Position numbers and translations under genes: made by a program. The notes beneath the pieces were generated by a model that searched no databases, was not told the DNA's origin, and saw only the letters and a list, made by a program, of their open reading frames with translations. Below are positions 42,983 through 53,300 of a DNA stretch of 64,000 bases, one piece after another. Within the stretch, counting starts at the first letter, position 1, and each line of letters opens with the position of its first letter. This stretch comes from an uncultured Winogradskyella sp. (GTDB taxonomy: Bacteria > Bacteroidota > Bacteroidia > Flavobacteriales > Flavobacteriaceae): NCBI RefSeq assembly GCF_947495255.1, contig NZ_CANLYI010000006.1:1-64000 (forward strand). The letters are read 5' to 3'.

Positions 42983-44150
42983 AGCAAATAATTACAGATT
43001 TGTTGTCATTAATATCTGTCGTAAAAAATAGGTAAGACTGACCTCCATCTTTAATTTTAAGTTTTTTACGTATCTCACTAACTGAAAGCGGAAAGTTCCT
43101 TGTGGTGATATTTGCTTTACTTATATTTTCTTTTGCAATAATTTTCTTATTGTAAGGTAATATTCGTTCTATTTTAAATCTCCTACCAGGAAACTCTAAA
43201 AGTTCTTGTGAAGTATAAAGATGTGAATGTTGATGCAGTTTGTAGATTTTAATAAGTTCACTTACTGAATTGAATCCACCTGATTTTAGCACTGCCGAAT
43301 TTGGCTCATATAAATAGGAGAGTGGCATACTATACGTAACATTTGCTTTCGATTCTTCTTTAAAATAATATTCAAAAAACTGTGGGTTTACATGTTTTAA
43401 ATTCACAGTTTTTATTATTGTTTCTCCTTTGTAATCTCTTTCTAAAATCCATAATAACTCTTTAACTTCATTATTACTGGCTACAATATGGATTTCTTTT
43501 ACATGTTGTAAATCACTTAATGTTGCTGTTAAATCTAATAAAGGCGATGTTTTTATCATTACATTTTTTGAATATTTTAAAAATAATTCTTGAAATGTTT
43601 TTATATTAGGTTCACAGTCAGCTAATAAAAACACCTTATTTTTTAAATCATCTCTTCTCGATGGATCAATATAAATCCAATCAAATTGTTGGTCAATTTG
43701 TTTTAAAGCTTCTATACCATTTTGGTTTAAACACTTTACGTTAGAGATTTTAAGCGCTTCATAATTGTATTGAACAATATTAGAAAGCTCACTATTTATT
43801 TCGCAATGTGTTACGTTTTCTACTTGTTTCGAAAAATGAAAAGTATCTACACCAAATCCGCCAGTTAAATCAATAAGACTTTGACCTGAAACTAAATTAG
43901 CTTTATAATTTGCAGTAGTTTCAGATGATGTTTGTTCTATATTTAGTTTATTAGGAAAATATATGTTTTGGGTATTAAACCAAGTGGGTAGTTTTTTTAA
44001 GCATCGTTTTTTAGCTTCAATTTGCTCTACAATTAATTTTGAACCTACATTTTTAAAAGGAACCCCTTTTAATAATAATTTTGTAGTATCGGAATTTATG
44101 TTGTCATTTATAAATTCTTGAATTTTAGTATTTAATATGTCTTTTTTCAA
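42969..44150 (-). CDS. Class I SAM-dependent methyltransferase (THUMP-like)
   Basis: A 393-residue protein. The SAM-binding motif is DLTGGFGVDTFHFS (about 92-105), with CEINSEL after it, and the catalytic-type motif is WIYIDPSRRD (about 155-164). A C-terminal THUMP-like domain ends RNFPLSVSEIRKKLKIKDGG. It probably methylates RNA; the exact substrate is not clear. It lies 6 bp downstream of the AI-2E transporter gene. Confidence 0.83.
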   Translation of the reverse strand: MKKDILNTKIQEFINDNINSDTTKLLLKGVPFKNVGSKLIVEQIEAKKRCLKKLPTWFNTQNIYFPNKLNIEQTSSETTANYKANLVSGQSLIDLTGGFGVDTFHFSKQVENVTHCEINSELSNIVQYNYEALKISNVKCLNQNGIEALKQIDQQFDWIYIDPSRRDDLKNKVFLLADCEPNIKTFQELFLKYSKNVMIKTSPLLDLTATLSDLQHVKEIHIVASNNEVKELLWILERDYKGETIIKTVNLKHVNPQFFEYYFKEESKANVTYSMPLSYLYEPNSAVLKSGGFNSVSELIKIYKLHQHSHLYTSQELLEFPGRRFKIERILPYNKKIIAKENISKANITTRNFPLSVSEIRKKLKIKDGGQSYLFFTTDINDNKSVIICSKVL

Positions 44151-44156
44151 ATTGAA

Positions 44157-45245
44157 TTATAAACCTTTTGTGAACTTTTTAACGATATTACAATCTGATA
44201 AAAATTCTTTTAGAATCACTTTAATAGCAGTATACGTTGGTACAGCCACAATCATTCCTACAATACCAAACAGAATACCAGCAATGATAATTACTAAAAA
44301 AATTTCTAAAGGATGAGATTTTACACTTTTTGAGAATATATAAGGTTGACTAAAAAAATTATCTACCAATTGCGCAATGATAAAACCAATCATTACATAA
44401 GTTGTTTTTGGTAAAATAACGTCACTAAAACTCTCTCCTAAATTGCTAGACATACTTAATAGCAACATTAAAAATCCACTAACTAAAGGACCAACATAAG
44501 GTACTAGATTTAGTAGAGCACACAAAAAAGCAATGACGATGGCGTTATCAATTCCGAAGATTAATAATACAACAGTGTAAATTACAAATAGAATTAATAT
44601 TTGAAATATTAGGCCAACGAAATAACGTGAGAGTAAATCTTTTATAGCATTAATAGAGCGTTTAGAGCGTTGTTCGTTTCCACTTGGCACAAATGTCATT
44701 ATGCCATCTTCAAATAACTTACTGTCTTTTAAAAAGAAAAAAGAAATAAATAATACCGAAAATAATCCAATACTAAAACTGCCTAACCCACTAATAAAAC
44801 TGTTAAGGAAATCTGGTATAATGGCAAAATCTAGTTTTGAGAGCACGTTAGAGTCTTTTATAGATTGCTCTACGTCAATATTGTTAAATTCAAAATACGT
44901 AACTATTTGGTCGTATAAATCTTCAACATTTAGTTGTAATTGCTCAATATTTAAAAGTGAAAGGTTATGACCTTGTTCTACTATTAGAGGAATAAATAAA
45001 CCAACCAAGCCAACTAATAAACCAAGTAATAAAACCATTGTAACAACAACCGAAACTGTATTGTTGAATTTTAATTTACGTCTTAAAAATAATATGATTG
45101 GTCTGCCTATTAATGAGATTACAGCCGCAATAGCAATGTAAATTATTACAGATTGAATTTTAAAAAGAAAATACAATATTAAAGCGATTGCCAAAATAAT
45201 GCCTAATGCTCTTAAGATACCGTTGGCTAAGGTTTTTGAATTCAT
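44157..45245 (-). CDS. AI-2E family transporter
   Basis: A 362-residue membrane protein of the PerM/AI-2E family with about eight helices. It has the family pattern VSGFLMLLLSM and a C-terminal DNFFSQPYIFSKSVKSHPLEIFLVIIIAG. Family members export autoinducers or ions, with varied substrates. The name should not be taken to mean AI-2 transport here. Confidence 0.88.
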   Translation of the reverse strand: MNSKTLANGILRALGIILAIALILYFLFKIQSVIIYIAIAAVISLIGRPIILFLRRKLKFNNTVSVVVTMVLLLGLLVGLVGLFIPLIVEQGHNLSLLNIEQLQLNVEDLYDQIVTYFEFNNIDVEQSIKDSNVLSKLDFAIIPDFLNSFISGLGSFSIGLFSVLFISFFFLKDSKLFEDGIMTFVPSGNEQRSKRSINAIKDLLSRYFVGLIFQILILFVIYTVVLLIFGIDNAIVIAFLCALLNLVPYVGPLVSGFLMLLLSMSSNLGESFSDVILPKTTYVMIGFIIAQLVDNFFSQPYIFSKSVKSHPLEIFLVIIIAGILFGIVGMIVAVPTYTAIKVILKEFLSDCNIVKKFTKGL

Positions 45246-45293
45246 TTCTTTTTATTTACTCAAAGATGCTGAAATTAATTCAGCAAGACAAAT

Positions 45294-45797
45294 TTAAGAA
45301 TTAAGTTGTTTTGTTATTTCATAAAGCGCAATACTTGTTGCTTGTACCACATTCATACTACTATTATTTCCATACATATTAATGTGTACAACAGCATCAA
45401 CTTGTTTTAAAATGGTCTCAGAAACACCGAAATTTTCATCTCCTAAAATTAGAGCAATGGGTTGATTCGTTTTTAATTTGAATTCAGTTAATGGTTTGCT
45501 GTTTTCTGTAATTTCTAATGCTATGAGGTAATAATTATTTGCTTTTAAAGTCGCTATTTGAGTTTCTATATTTTCCGTTATGCTATGCTGAACATATTTT
45601 TCTGTAGAACGTGATGTTCTTGAGACTCGTTTACCAATAGAAATTTCTGCACCACAAAAAATAAGTTCTTCAATTCCAAATGCATCTGCTATTCTAAACA
45701 AGCTCCCAATATTAGGCGCATTGGTTACGTTATCACAAACAACTAATATTGAATGTTTCTGTTTTTTGAAATTCGACGTATAGTGGGTGAGTTGCAT
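45294..45797 (-). CDS. SPOUT-family RNA methyltransferase (TrmH-like)
   Basis: A 167-residue SpoU/TrmH-type enzyme for 2'-O-methylation of RNA. Motif 1 is CDNVTNAPNIGSLFRIADAFG, motif 2 IALILGDENFGVSE, and motif 3 INMYGNNSSMNVVQATSIALYE (the last spans the knot). There is no extra RNA-binding domain, so it is a compact TrmL/TrmH-like form. The substrate cannot be named. Confidence 0.88.
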   Translation of the reverse strand: MQLTHYTSNFKKQKHSILVVCDNVTNAPNIGSLFRIADAFGIEELIFCGAEISIGKRVSRTSRSTEKYVQHSITENIETQIATLKANNYYLIALEITENSKPLTEFKLKTNQPIALILGDENFGVSETILKQVDAVVHINMYGNNSSMNVVQATSIALYEITKQLNS

Positions 45798-45818
45798 TTC
45801 AATAATTGAATTAAAAAT

Positions 45819-46013
45819 CTAAAAATTACAATTGTATAAACTACAATGAAATGCTAAATGAGCTGGAGTAGGAGATATGTATGAGTAATCTAAATGATAA
45901 CTATTGATAACTATTGAATAAGAATGTTCATTTATAGATTCCATGGTTTGAAATGTGAAAATCAAAACAAGTAATAAAGCAATTATCTTATATTTAAGTG
46001 AAAACTTTTCCAT
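45819..46013 (-). CDS. Small membrane or exported hypothetical protein
   Basis: A 64-residue frame with an N-terminal hydrophobic segment (KYKIIALLLVLIFTFQTM) and a short tail containing two Cys. It starts 3 bp after the stop of the zinc-ribbon protein gene upstream. No family is recognised; its coding status is plausible but uncertain. Confidence 0.4.
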   Translation of the reverse strand: MEKFSLKYKIIALLLVLIFTFQTMESINEHSYSIVINSYHLDYSYISPTPAHLAFHCSLYNCNF

Positions 46014-46016
46014 AGT

Positions 46017-46349
46017 TTATTTTACCATTGTGCCGTTAAATTTACTAGACTTTCTTTTCATTTCTGACCAAAACCAAATAGGAATTGTTCCTGTTAAGGT
46101 TGAAATAAAACCAAAATCCCACATAAAGTATGTCGCAACTGCAGCAATAGCAAGTCCGGCTATAACATATGTGTAATTATCGTCTGCATATAATCGGTTA
46201 ATATGCTTTTTAGTGAAATGGCCACAATGTTTACAGCGTTCATTAAATTCATTACTTCCTCGTTCCATTAGCAAACCATATCTGTCTGTTGCTTTGGTTT
46301 TTATAGTATTATCTTTTTTGCAAGAACTACAACGGTAACTTAATTTCAT
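46017..46349 (-). CDS. Zinc-ribbon membrane protein
   Basis: A 110-residue protein with a zinc ribbon (CSSCKK near residue 7 and CKHCGH near 39) followed by two membrane helices (about 60-95). Function is unknown. It is 5 bp downstream of the secreted-protein gene. Confidence 0.65.
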   Translation of the reverse strand: MKLSYRCSSCKKDNTIKTKATDRYGLLMERGSNEFNERCKHCGHFTKKHINRLYADDNYTYVIAGLAIAAVATYFMWDFGFISTLTGTIPIWFWSEMKRKSSKFNGTMVK

Positions 46350-46354
46350 ATAAA

Positions 46355-47020
46355 TTATTGATAGCTAATATAGGCTTCTGCTAACTCCATGTAGTCTACA
46401 CACTTAAATTCTTTATTTTCAATTCTAATTAATAACTGAGGTGTATCCTTAAAATATTCAGAAGCTCTATTTCTAAATCCTCTGTTTTTATTAATGTGAC
46501 CAAAACCCTCTCCATATGTTGTTATGAAAGTCGGTAATTCTTCTCCTGGACGTTTAAATAAAAATGAAATAGTATCAATGATGAAACTACTATTACCAGT
46601 TCTAGAAACTAATACATTGTTATTGTTAAAAAAATAAGTCTCTGCTAGATTATAAACATTTAACTCAGGCTCATTTAGTCTAACTAAAAACCAAAATTTA
46701 CCACCCATCATTTTTACTTTTTTATTGGGCTTGTTTTTTTTAGATTTATATGGATATGTGTAATTATTCCTTTCAAACAAATATTCTAAATTATTATAAT
46801 AATAAGAGACTTGATAAATGGTATTATTTTTAATTTTCTTTGTCTTTCCTTCTATTGTTGTTTTGTAAGTAATTGAACTTTTTAGCATTGCATTGGAGGG
46901 AAGTGTAGCAAAACCTTCTATAGTTTCACCATTTGTAAATACTATGCTTGTTTTGTAATATTCTTTAGCAGATACGTTGATGGTTGTCAATAACACTATA
47001 ATAACAAGTAGATTTTTCAT
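46355..47020 (-). CDS. Exported hypothetical protein
   Basis: A 221-residue protein with a signal peptide (MKNLLVIIVLLTTINVSA) and a lysine-rich, beta-strand-dominated body. ATG 47020 gives a clean signal peptide; an upstream ATG at 47041 is also possible. It follows the DUF4159 gene immediately. No domain is recognised. Confidence 0.65.
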   Translation of the reverse strand: MKNLLVIIVLLTTINVSAKEYYKTSIVFTNGETIEGFATLPSNAMLKSSITYKTTIEGKTKKIKNNTIYQVSYYYNNLEYLFERNNYTYPYKSKKNKPNKKVKMMGGKFWFLVRLNEPELNVYNLAETYFFNNNNVLVSRTGNSSFIIDTISFLFKRPGEELPTFITTYGEGFGHINKNRGFRNRASEYFKDTPQLLIRIENKEFKCVDYMELAEAYISYQ

Positions 47021-47041
47021 ATTAAAAATTATATTTTTCAT

Positions 47042-47692
47042 TTAATTTTCAAAAGCATATTTTATAATATTGGCGCCCATTTTCAAAGCCTTTTCCCTAA
47101 CATCTTCTGGGTCATTGTGTACTTCTTGGTCTTCCCATCCATCACCTAGATCACTTTCAAAAGTGAATAACAAGACGAGTCGATCTTCTTGGAATATTCC
47201 AAAAGCTTGAGGTGCTTTACCGTCATGCTCATGAATTTTTGGTAATCCATTTGTGAATTCAAAAGCTGAACTAAAAATTTCATGATTCTTGGGTATTTCA
47301 ACCAATTCACTATTTGGAAATACTTTCTTTAGTTCTTTGGTAATATAAGGTTCCATTCCGTAGTTATCATCAATATGAAGAAATCCACCAGAAATTAAAT
47401 AACTTCTTAAGTTCTCAGCATCATCATCACTGAAGAAAACATTTCCATGACCTGTCATATGCAAAAAAGGAAATTGAAAAATATCAGTACTTCCAACTTC
47501 AACAGTTTGCACACTTTGGTTAATATTTGTATCAATATTATCATTACAGTATTTTACCAAATTTGGTAATGCGGTAGGATTACTGTACCAATCTCCACCA
47601 CCTTTGTATTTTAGAATGGCTACATCCTGAGAAAAAAGGATTAAAGAAAATATAGAAAAGGCGATAGTGAAATAAACTTTCATATTACTCAT
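47042..47692 (-). CDS. DUF4159 domain protein
   Basis: A 216-residue exported protein (signal about 1-20, ending LFSQ). DUF4159 landmarks include FPFLHMTGHGNVFFSDDDAE, LRSYLISGGFLHIDDNYG, and a C-terminal NIIKYAFEN. It resembles a glutamine-amidotransferase-like Rossmann fold, often found with gliding and MoxR genes in Bacteroidetes. Its start overlaps the rsmE stop by 8 bp. Confidence 0.85.
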   Translation of the reverse strand: MSNMKVYFTIAFSIFSLILFSQDVAILKYKGGGDWYSNPTALPNLVKYCNDNIDTNINQSVQTVEVGSTDIFQFPFLHMTGHGNVFFSDDDAENLRSYLISGGFLHIDDNYGMEPYITKELKKVFPNSELVEIPKNHEIFSSAFEFTNGLPKIHEHDGKAPQAFGIFQEDRLVLLFTFESDLGDGWEDQEVHNDPEDVREKALKMGANIIKYAFEN

Positions 47693-48389
47693 TAGTATAG
47701 GCTACAGAATGACAAGCTGCAATTGCTGCTGTTTCAGTTCTAAAGCGTGTCTCACCCAAAGTTACAGGAATAAAGTTGCGATGCAAAGCCATTTCAATTT
47801 CTTTAACGCTAAAGTCGCCTTCTGGTCCGATTAAAATAGTACAATCAATAGCCGCTTTTAATTGAGATTTTAATGATTTTTTATCCGTTTCCTCGCAATG
47901 CGCAATGAAAATTTGATTATTAAATTCTTGAATAATAAATTCTTTAAAACCAATAGGAGGATTCAGCTTTGGTAAATAACATTGTAAGGATTGCTTCATT
48001 GCAGACTGAATAATTTTTTCAAATCGCTCTGTTTTTACAACCTTACGTTCACTATGGTCACAAATAATAGGTGTAATGGTTGCTATACCTATTTCTGTTG
48101 CTTTTTCTAAAAACCATTCGTATCTATCATTCATTTTTGTAGGCGCAACAGCCAAATGTAAATTGTAATTTCGTTTAGGTTGCAAGGTTTTAGAAATAAT
48201 AGAAACAACACAGTTTTTTTGTTCTGCAATAGTTATTTCTGCGGTAAAAAGCCAACCCTTTCCGTTAGTAATGTGTAAAATGTCACCTTCTTTTTTTCTT
48301 AAAACTTTGGCAATATGTTTGCTTTCGTCTTTGTCGAATTTAAAGCTGATGTCGTTATCAGAAATATTTGGATTATAAAATAGTTGCAT
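47685..48389 (-). CDS. rsmE: 16S rRNA m3U1498 methyltransferase RsmE
   Basis: A 234-residue SPOUT enzyme that methylates N3 of U1498 in 16S rRNA. The N-terminal PUA-like domain precedes the knotted domain with CTILIGPEGDFSVKE and TLGETRFRTETAAIAACH. Length and motifs are standard. It shares a 1-bp overlap with the PPIase gene upstream. Confidence 0.92.
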   Translation of the reverse strand: MQLFYNPNISDNDISFKFDKDESKHIAKVLRKKEGDILHITNGKGWLFTAEITIAEQKNCVVSIISKTLQPKRNYNLHLAVAPTKMNDRYEWFLEKATEIGIATITPIICDHSERKVVKTERFEKIIQSAMKQSLQCYLPKLNPPIGFKEFIIQEFNNQIFIAHCEETDKKSLKSQLKAAIDCTILIGPEGDFSVKEIEMALHRNFIPVTLGETRFRTETAAIAACHSVAYTNE

Positions 48390-49021
48390 TAATCTAAATC
48401 TTCAGAAAATTTTAAAACTGTTATCTCTTCAATAGGTGTTTTTACTTCGGTTTTAACAACTAAATAGTATTTGTTATTTTCTATGTCATCAACAGTAAAT
48501 ACTTCGTTTAAAGGATGCTTTTCGTTAAAAGCTACTTCGTCAAAAGCAGTAGACATATCACCAGTTTTTATCCAACCAGTATCGCCTCCCATTTTCGCTG
48601 TAGGACCAGAAGAATTATGCTTTGCTAAATCTTTAAATCTATAGCCTTCATTATGCAGGGCTAGGACTTTATTTCTTTTTACAATGACATCTTCTAAAGA
48701 AGTTTTTGAAGCATCAAATACAATAATGTCGAATTTTGAATACATCACTTCAGACTTATCAATGACTTTATAGTAGGTTTTTTTAAAGTCAGTTTTAATT
48801 ACTTTTTTTCCGCCTTTGGCTAAATTAAATAAATCGTTAGCTAATCTGGTTTTGTGTTTTGCTTTGTTAAAGGTGAAAATTTTGCCTTGTTTTGGTTTAT
48901 TTTCTTTTAAAAAAGTCGTTGCTTCTTCAGAGCTAGAAATTGAATCTAGTTGTTGTTCTAATGTGTCTTGAGAAAAACTGAATAACGGAATAAATAGGAA
49001 AAGCGTAAATAAATACTTCAT
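48389..49021 (-). CDS. Parvulin-type peptidyl-prolyl isomerase
   Basis: A 210-residue exported protein with a signal peptide (about 1-17, FSFSQ) and a PpiC-like rotamase region near the C-terminus (DLAKHNSSGPTAKMGGDTGWIKTGDMSTAFDEVAF). It would help fold envelope proteins. No gene lies in the 125 bp to tsaD. Confidence 0.78.
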   Translation of the reverse strand: MKYLFTLFLFIPLFSFSQDTLEQQLDSISSSEEATTFLKENKPKQGKIFTFNKAKHKTRLANDLFNLAKGGKKVIKTDFKKTYYKVIDKSEVMYSKFDIIVFDASKTSLEDVIVKRNKVLALHNEGYRFKDLAKHNSSGPTAKMGGDTGWIKTGDMSTAFDEVAFNEKHPLNEVFTVDDIENNKYYLVVKTEVKTPIEEITVLKFSEDLD

Positions 49022-49146
49022 GTTTAATTAGGTTTTGATTTAAGGTATTACAAAACAACTAAAATTAGAGATACAATAAAAGTAAAGTGATAAAGATGTT
49101 AACAGATGTTTTAACAATTTAGAAAATTATGCAAGTATTTAGTTTA

Positions 49147-50169
49147 TTACAACTTCAAACGTGCTGTAGCCATTACATCAAAATCTGAAAAATCCTTTTC
49201 TAAGTATTTCAAATAACCAACAATGGCAATCATTGCAGCATTATCAGTAGTGTATTCAAATTTAGGAATGTAGCTCGTCCAGCCAAATTTGCCTTCAGCA
49301 TCTTTTAATGCTTTTCTAATACCCGAATTTGCAGAAACGCCTCCACCAATTGCAATATGGCTAATTCCGGTTTGTTTCACGGCTAATTTTAATTTTGCAA
49401 TTAAAATTCCGATAATAGTATATTGAATTGAAGCACAAATATCATTAATATTCTCTTTAATAAAATTGGGATTAGCTTTCACTTCACGCTGAACAAAATA
49501 AAGAATATTGGTTTTTAATCCAGAAAAGCTAAAATTCAATCCATCAACTTTTGGTTTTGTAAACTGATATGCTTTGGGATTTCCCAGTTGCGCTCTTCTG
49601 TCTATTTCAGGACCAGCAGGATAGCCTAGTCCTAAAACTTTTCCGCTTTTATCATAAGCTTCGCCAACAGCATCATCAATAGTTTCTCCTAAAACTTCCA
49701 TTTCAAAATGGCTTGTTACTTTTACAATCTGAGTATGCCCTCCAGAAATGGTCATTGCTAAAAAAGGAAATGGAGGCTTGTTATGGTCTTTTTCGTCTAT
49801 AAAATGTGCTAAAATATGCGCTTGCATATGGTTAATATCTATTAAAGGAATATCTAAACCGTAAGCCAAAGATTTAGCAAACGATGTACCAACTAACAAA
49901 GAACCCATTAAACCAGGACCACGTGTAAAAGCAATTGCGCTTAGCTCTTCTTTTTTAATTCCTGCTTTTTCAATTGCTTGGTGAACCACAGGAACAATAT
50001 TTTGTTGATGTGCACGCGATGCTAATTCTGGTACAACACCACCATATTCTGCATGGATTTTTTGGTCTGCTACTACATTGCTTAAAATACGGTCGTTACA
50101 TAATATTGCAGCTGATGTATCGTCACAAGATGACTCAATTCCGAGGATGTAAATATTTTCTTTTTCCAT
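49147..50169 (-). CDS. tsaD: tRNA t6A threonylcarbamoyltransferase TsaD
   Basis: A 340-residue enzyme that places the t6A modification at A37 of ANN-decoding tRNAs. ILGIESSCDDTSAA opens the ASKHA fold. The metal-binding HMQAHILAH follows at about 112-120, and IGGGVSANSGIR near 275. ATG 50169 is the natural start, since the upstream start is TTG and adds 6 residues without family support. It is divergent from tamB. Confidence 0.95.
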   Translation of the reverse strand: MEKENIYILGIESSCDDTSAAILCNDRILSNVVADQKIHAEYGGVVPELASRAHQQNIVPVVHQAIEKAGIKKEELSAIAFTRGPGLMGSLLVGTSFAKSLAYGLDIPLIDINHMQAHILAHFIDEKDHNKPPFPFLAMTISGGHTQIVKVTSHFEMEVLGETIDDAVGEAYDKSGKVLGLGYPAGPEIDRRAQLGNPKAYQFTKPKVDGLNFSFSGLKTNILYFVQREVKANPNFIKENINDICASIQYTIIGILIAKLKLAVKQTGISHIAIGGGVSANSGIRKALKDAEGKFGWTSYIPKFEYTTDNAAMIAIVGYLKYLEKDFSDFDVMATARLKL

Positions 50170-50331
50170 AGTCGATATTAGGCACAATAATTGTTAATTT
50201 TACAAGTTAAAGTCCGGCACCTCATTTAACAACGTATTGTAAGGACAAAGGTAATAAGTTTTCAAACATTAAATCGTAATAATTTTATCAAACGGATACT
50301 CAAAATATTAGGTAAAATAGTAGCAATAATA

Positions 50332-53300
50332 TTGCTGCTTTTTTTCATTTTGTTTTTGGTACTTTCTATACCGGCTGTTCAAACTAAACTAGGTAAATAC
50401 GTCACAGATAGATTAAATAATGATTTTAAAACAGATATCAACGTTGGTAGAGTTGGTTTACAGCTCAATGGCGATGTAGAGCTAAAAGAAATCTTAATTA
50501 GAGATTATAAAAAAGATACGCTGATTAGTGTTGGTGAATTAAATAGTTCAATAATTAGTTTTAAGAATTTAATTGATACTAAATTGAATTTTGGAGATAT
50601 TGATCTTCAGAATGTAATTTTTAATCTTAAAACCTATAAAGGAGAAACAGATACCAATTTAGATATTTTTGTTGCTAAGTTCGATGATGATAATCCTAGA
50701 GTTGGCCCAAGTGAATTTCTTTTTTCTTCTAGTGATTTATCAATTGAAGGTGGCATTTTTAGATTAACTGACGAAAATTTAGAAACTCCAGATATTTTTG
50801 AGTTTTCTGAGCTCAACGCTAATGCTACTAATTTTCTAATTAATGGTCCAGAGGTTAGTACTCGTATAAATAAATTTAGTTTTAGGGATAGCAGAGGTAT
50901 TGCTGTTAAAAATCTAATGGCAAATTTTGAATATACGCTAGATCACATGACGTTTGGTGATTTAAATATAAAAACAGAAGCATCTGAATTAAAAGGTGAT
51001 TTAAGGTTTAATTATAAACGAGAAGATTTAAAATACTTTAAAGATAAAGTTAATGTTGTCGCTAGTTTTAGAGATTCGGACATATCACTCACAGAACTTA
51101 ATGCGTTTTTTGACGAATTTGGTACTGACCAACATGCTAAATTAAATGCAGATTTAACAGGTACTTTAAATAACCTTTACGCAACTAACCTAAATGTAAG
51201 CACAACTACTAATACAAGAATTATTGGTGATATAACGTTTAAAAATTTATTTAGTAGAGAGGATGATAGTTTTGCATTACAAGGAAATTTCCAAAATTTA
51301 GCTTCAAATTACAGAGATTTAACGGCTTTATTGCCGAGACTTTTGGGTAATTCTATTCCTAGTGTGATTTCTAAAGTTGGTAATTTTAATATTAAAGGTA
51401 CCTCTTTTATAACCGCAAAAACTGTCGAAGCAGATATTGAAATAAATACTGATTTAGGTTTTATTAAATCTGACTTAGAACTCACCAATATTGATAATAT
51501 AGATAATGCTAATTACATTGGTAATGTTGTTTTAAAAGAATTTGATATAGGTAAATTAATTAATGATCCATTAGTTAAAAGAACTTCATTAAATCTAGAT
51601 GTAGATGGAAAAGGCTTTACAATAGATAATCTTAGAACCGATGTAAAAGGAGCCGTTTCTACATTAGAATACAACGGTTATACTTATAGGGATATTGAAC
51701 TATCGGGTGATTTAGGAAACAAAATATTCAATGGAATTATTAATGCAGAAGATTTAAATCTTCAACTTAATTTTAATGGATTAATAGATTTTTCGCAAGA
51801 CGTTAAAAAATTCGATTTTAAAGCCAAAGTAGGTTATGCTAACCTTAACGAATTAAACTTTGTAACAAGAGATAATATTTCGGAATTTAGAGGTTTAGTA
51901 ACTATGAATGGTACGGGCTCTACGTTTGATAATGCAGAAGGTGCCATTAATATTAAAAATACCACTTATAAAAACCAAGACGGAAGTTACGACTTTCAAG
52001 ATTTTGATATTGTGTCTTCATTTAAAGGCAACGAACGTACTATTGCAATTAATTCACCAGATATTATTGACGGAAACATTACAGGTCAATTTAATATTGA
52101 AGATGTTAGAGGTTTAATTGAAAATTCAGTAGGTAGTATTTATACCAATTATGTACCTAATGTTTTAGAAGAAGGACAGTATCTTGATTTTAAATTTAAT
52201 ATCTACTCCAAAATTGCAGCTGTATTTTATAAAGAACTTATACTTGGAAAGAATACTTTTATTGAAGGACGTATTGAGACGGATGAAAAAGGATTTGAAC
52301 TTTCCTTTAATTCGCCAGAGATTAAGTTTAAAGATTATTTTGCTAATAAAATCAATGTAAGCATAGATAATAGCAACCCTTTATATAATACATTTATAGA
52401 AATAGATAGCATTGGTACAGGTGTTTATAATGCTTCACAATTCAGTTTAATTAATGTTACGAAGCGCGATACATTATTGATTAAATCAGAATTTAAAGGA
52501 GGAACAAATAATGCAGATAATTATAACCTAAATCTGTTTTATACTATAGATGAATTAAATCAATCTGTTGTTGGGATAAGAAAGTCAGATGTGAAATTTA
52601 AGGGTTATGAATGGCTTTTAAACTCAAAAAAAGATACGCTTAATAAGATTCGTTTTGATAGAAAATTTAAAGCTTTTGACGTCTTTCCTATTAGTATAAC
52701 CCAAGGGAATGAAGAAATTTTGTTGTCGGGAAAAATAACGGATTCCGTCAATAAAAACTTTAATGTCGATTTTAAAGATGTCGAGTTAGTAAAAATTACA
52801 CCTCGTATAGATAGTTTAGCACTTAAAGGTTTGGTGAATGGTAAACTCCAAGTCTTGCAAAATGATGGTGTTTATTTGCCAAAGTCTAATGTAGAAATTA
52901 GTGGGCTATTTGTAAACGATTATGATTTAGGGAATCTGAAAGCCAAAATAGAAGGCAACAATTCTATTACAAATTATAAGGTAGACGTGTCTCTTATAAA
53001 TGATAATATAAAATCATTAGGAGCAAAAGGTACTATTGATGTTGCAGAAAATAATCCTACCATAAATTTAGATGTTGTTTTCGAGGAATTTTTACTAGAT
53101 CCACTAAATCCGCTTGGAGAAGGTGTTATAAATAATATAAGAGGTTTAGTTTCAGGAAAAGCAAAGGTTAGTGGAAGTCTAAATAAACCGAGTATAGATG
53201 GCGAATTATTACTAGATAGAGCAGGTATGTCTATTCCTTATCTAAATGTAGATTATGGCTTTGATTTTGATTCTAAAGTAGAATTAAAAGGTCAACAATT

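Noticed and set aside
44157-45245. AI-2E transporter as evidence for AI-2 quorum sensing
   Set aside because: The family name is historical; members have diverse substrates and no luxS gene is present in the window.
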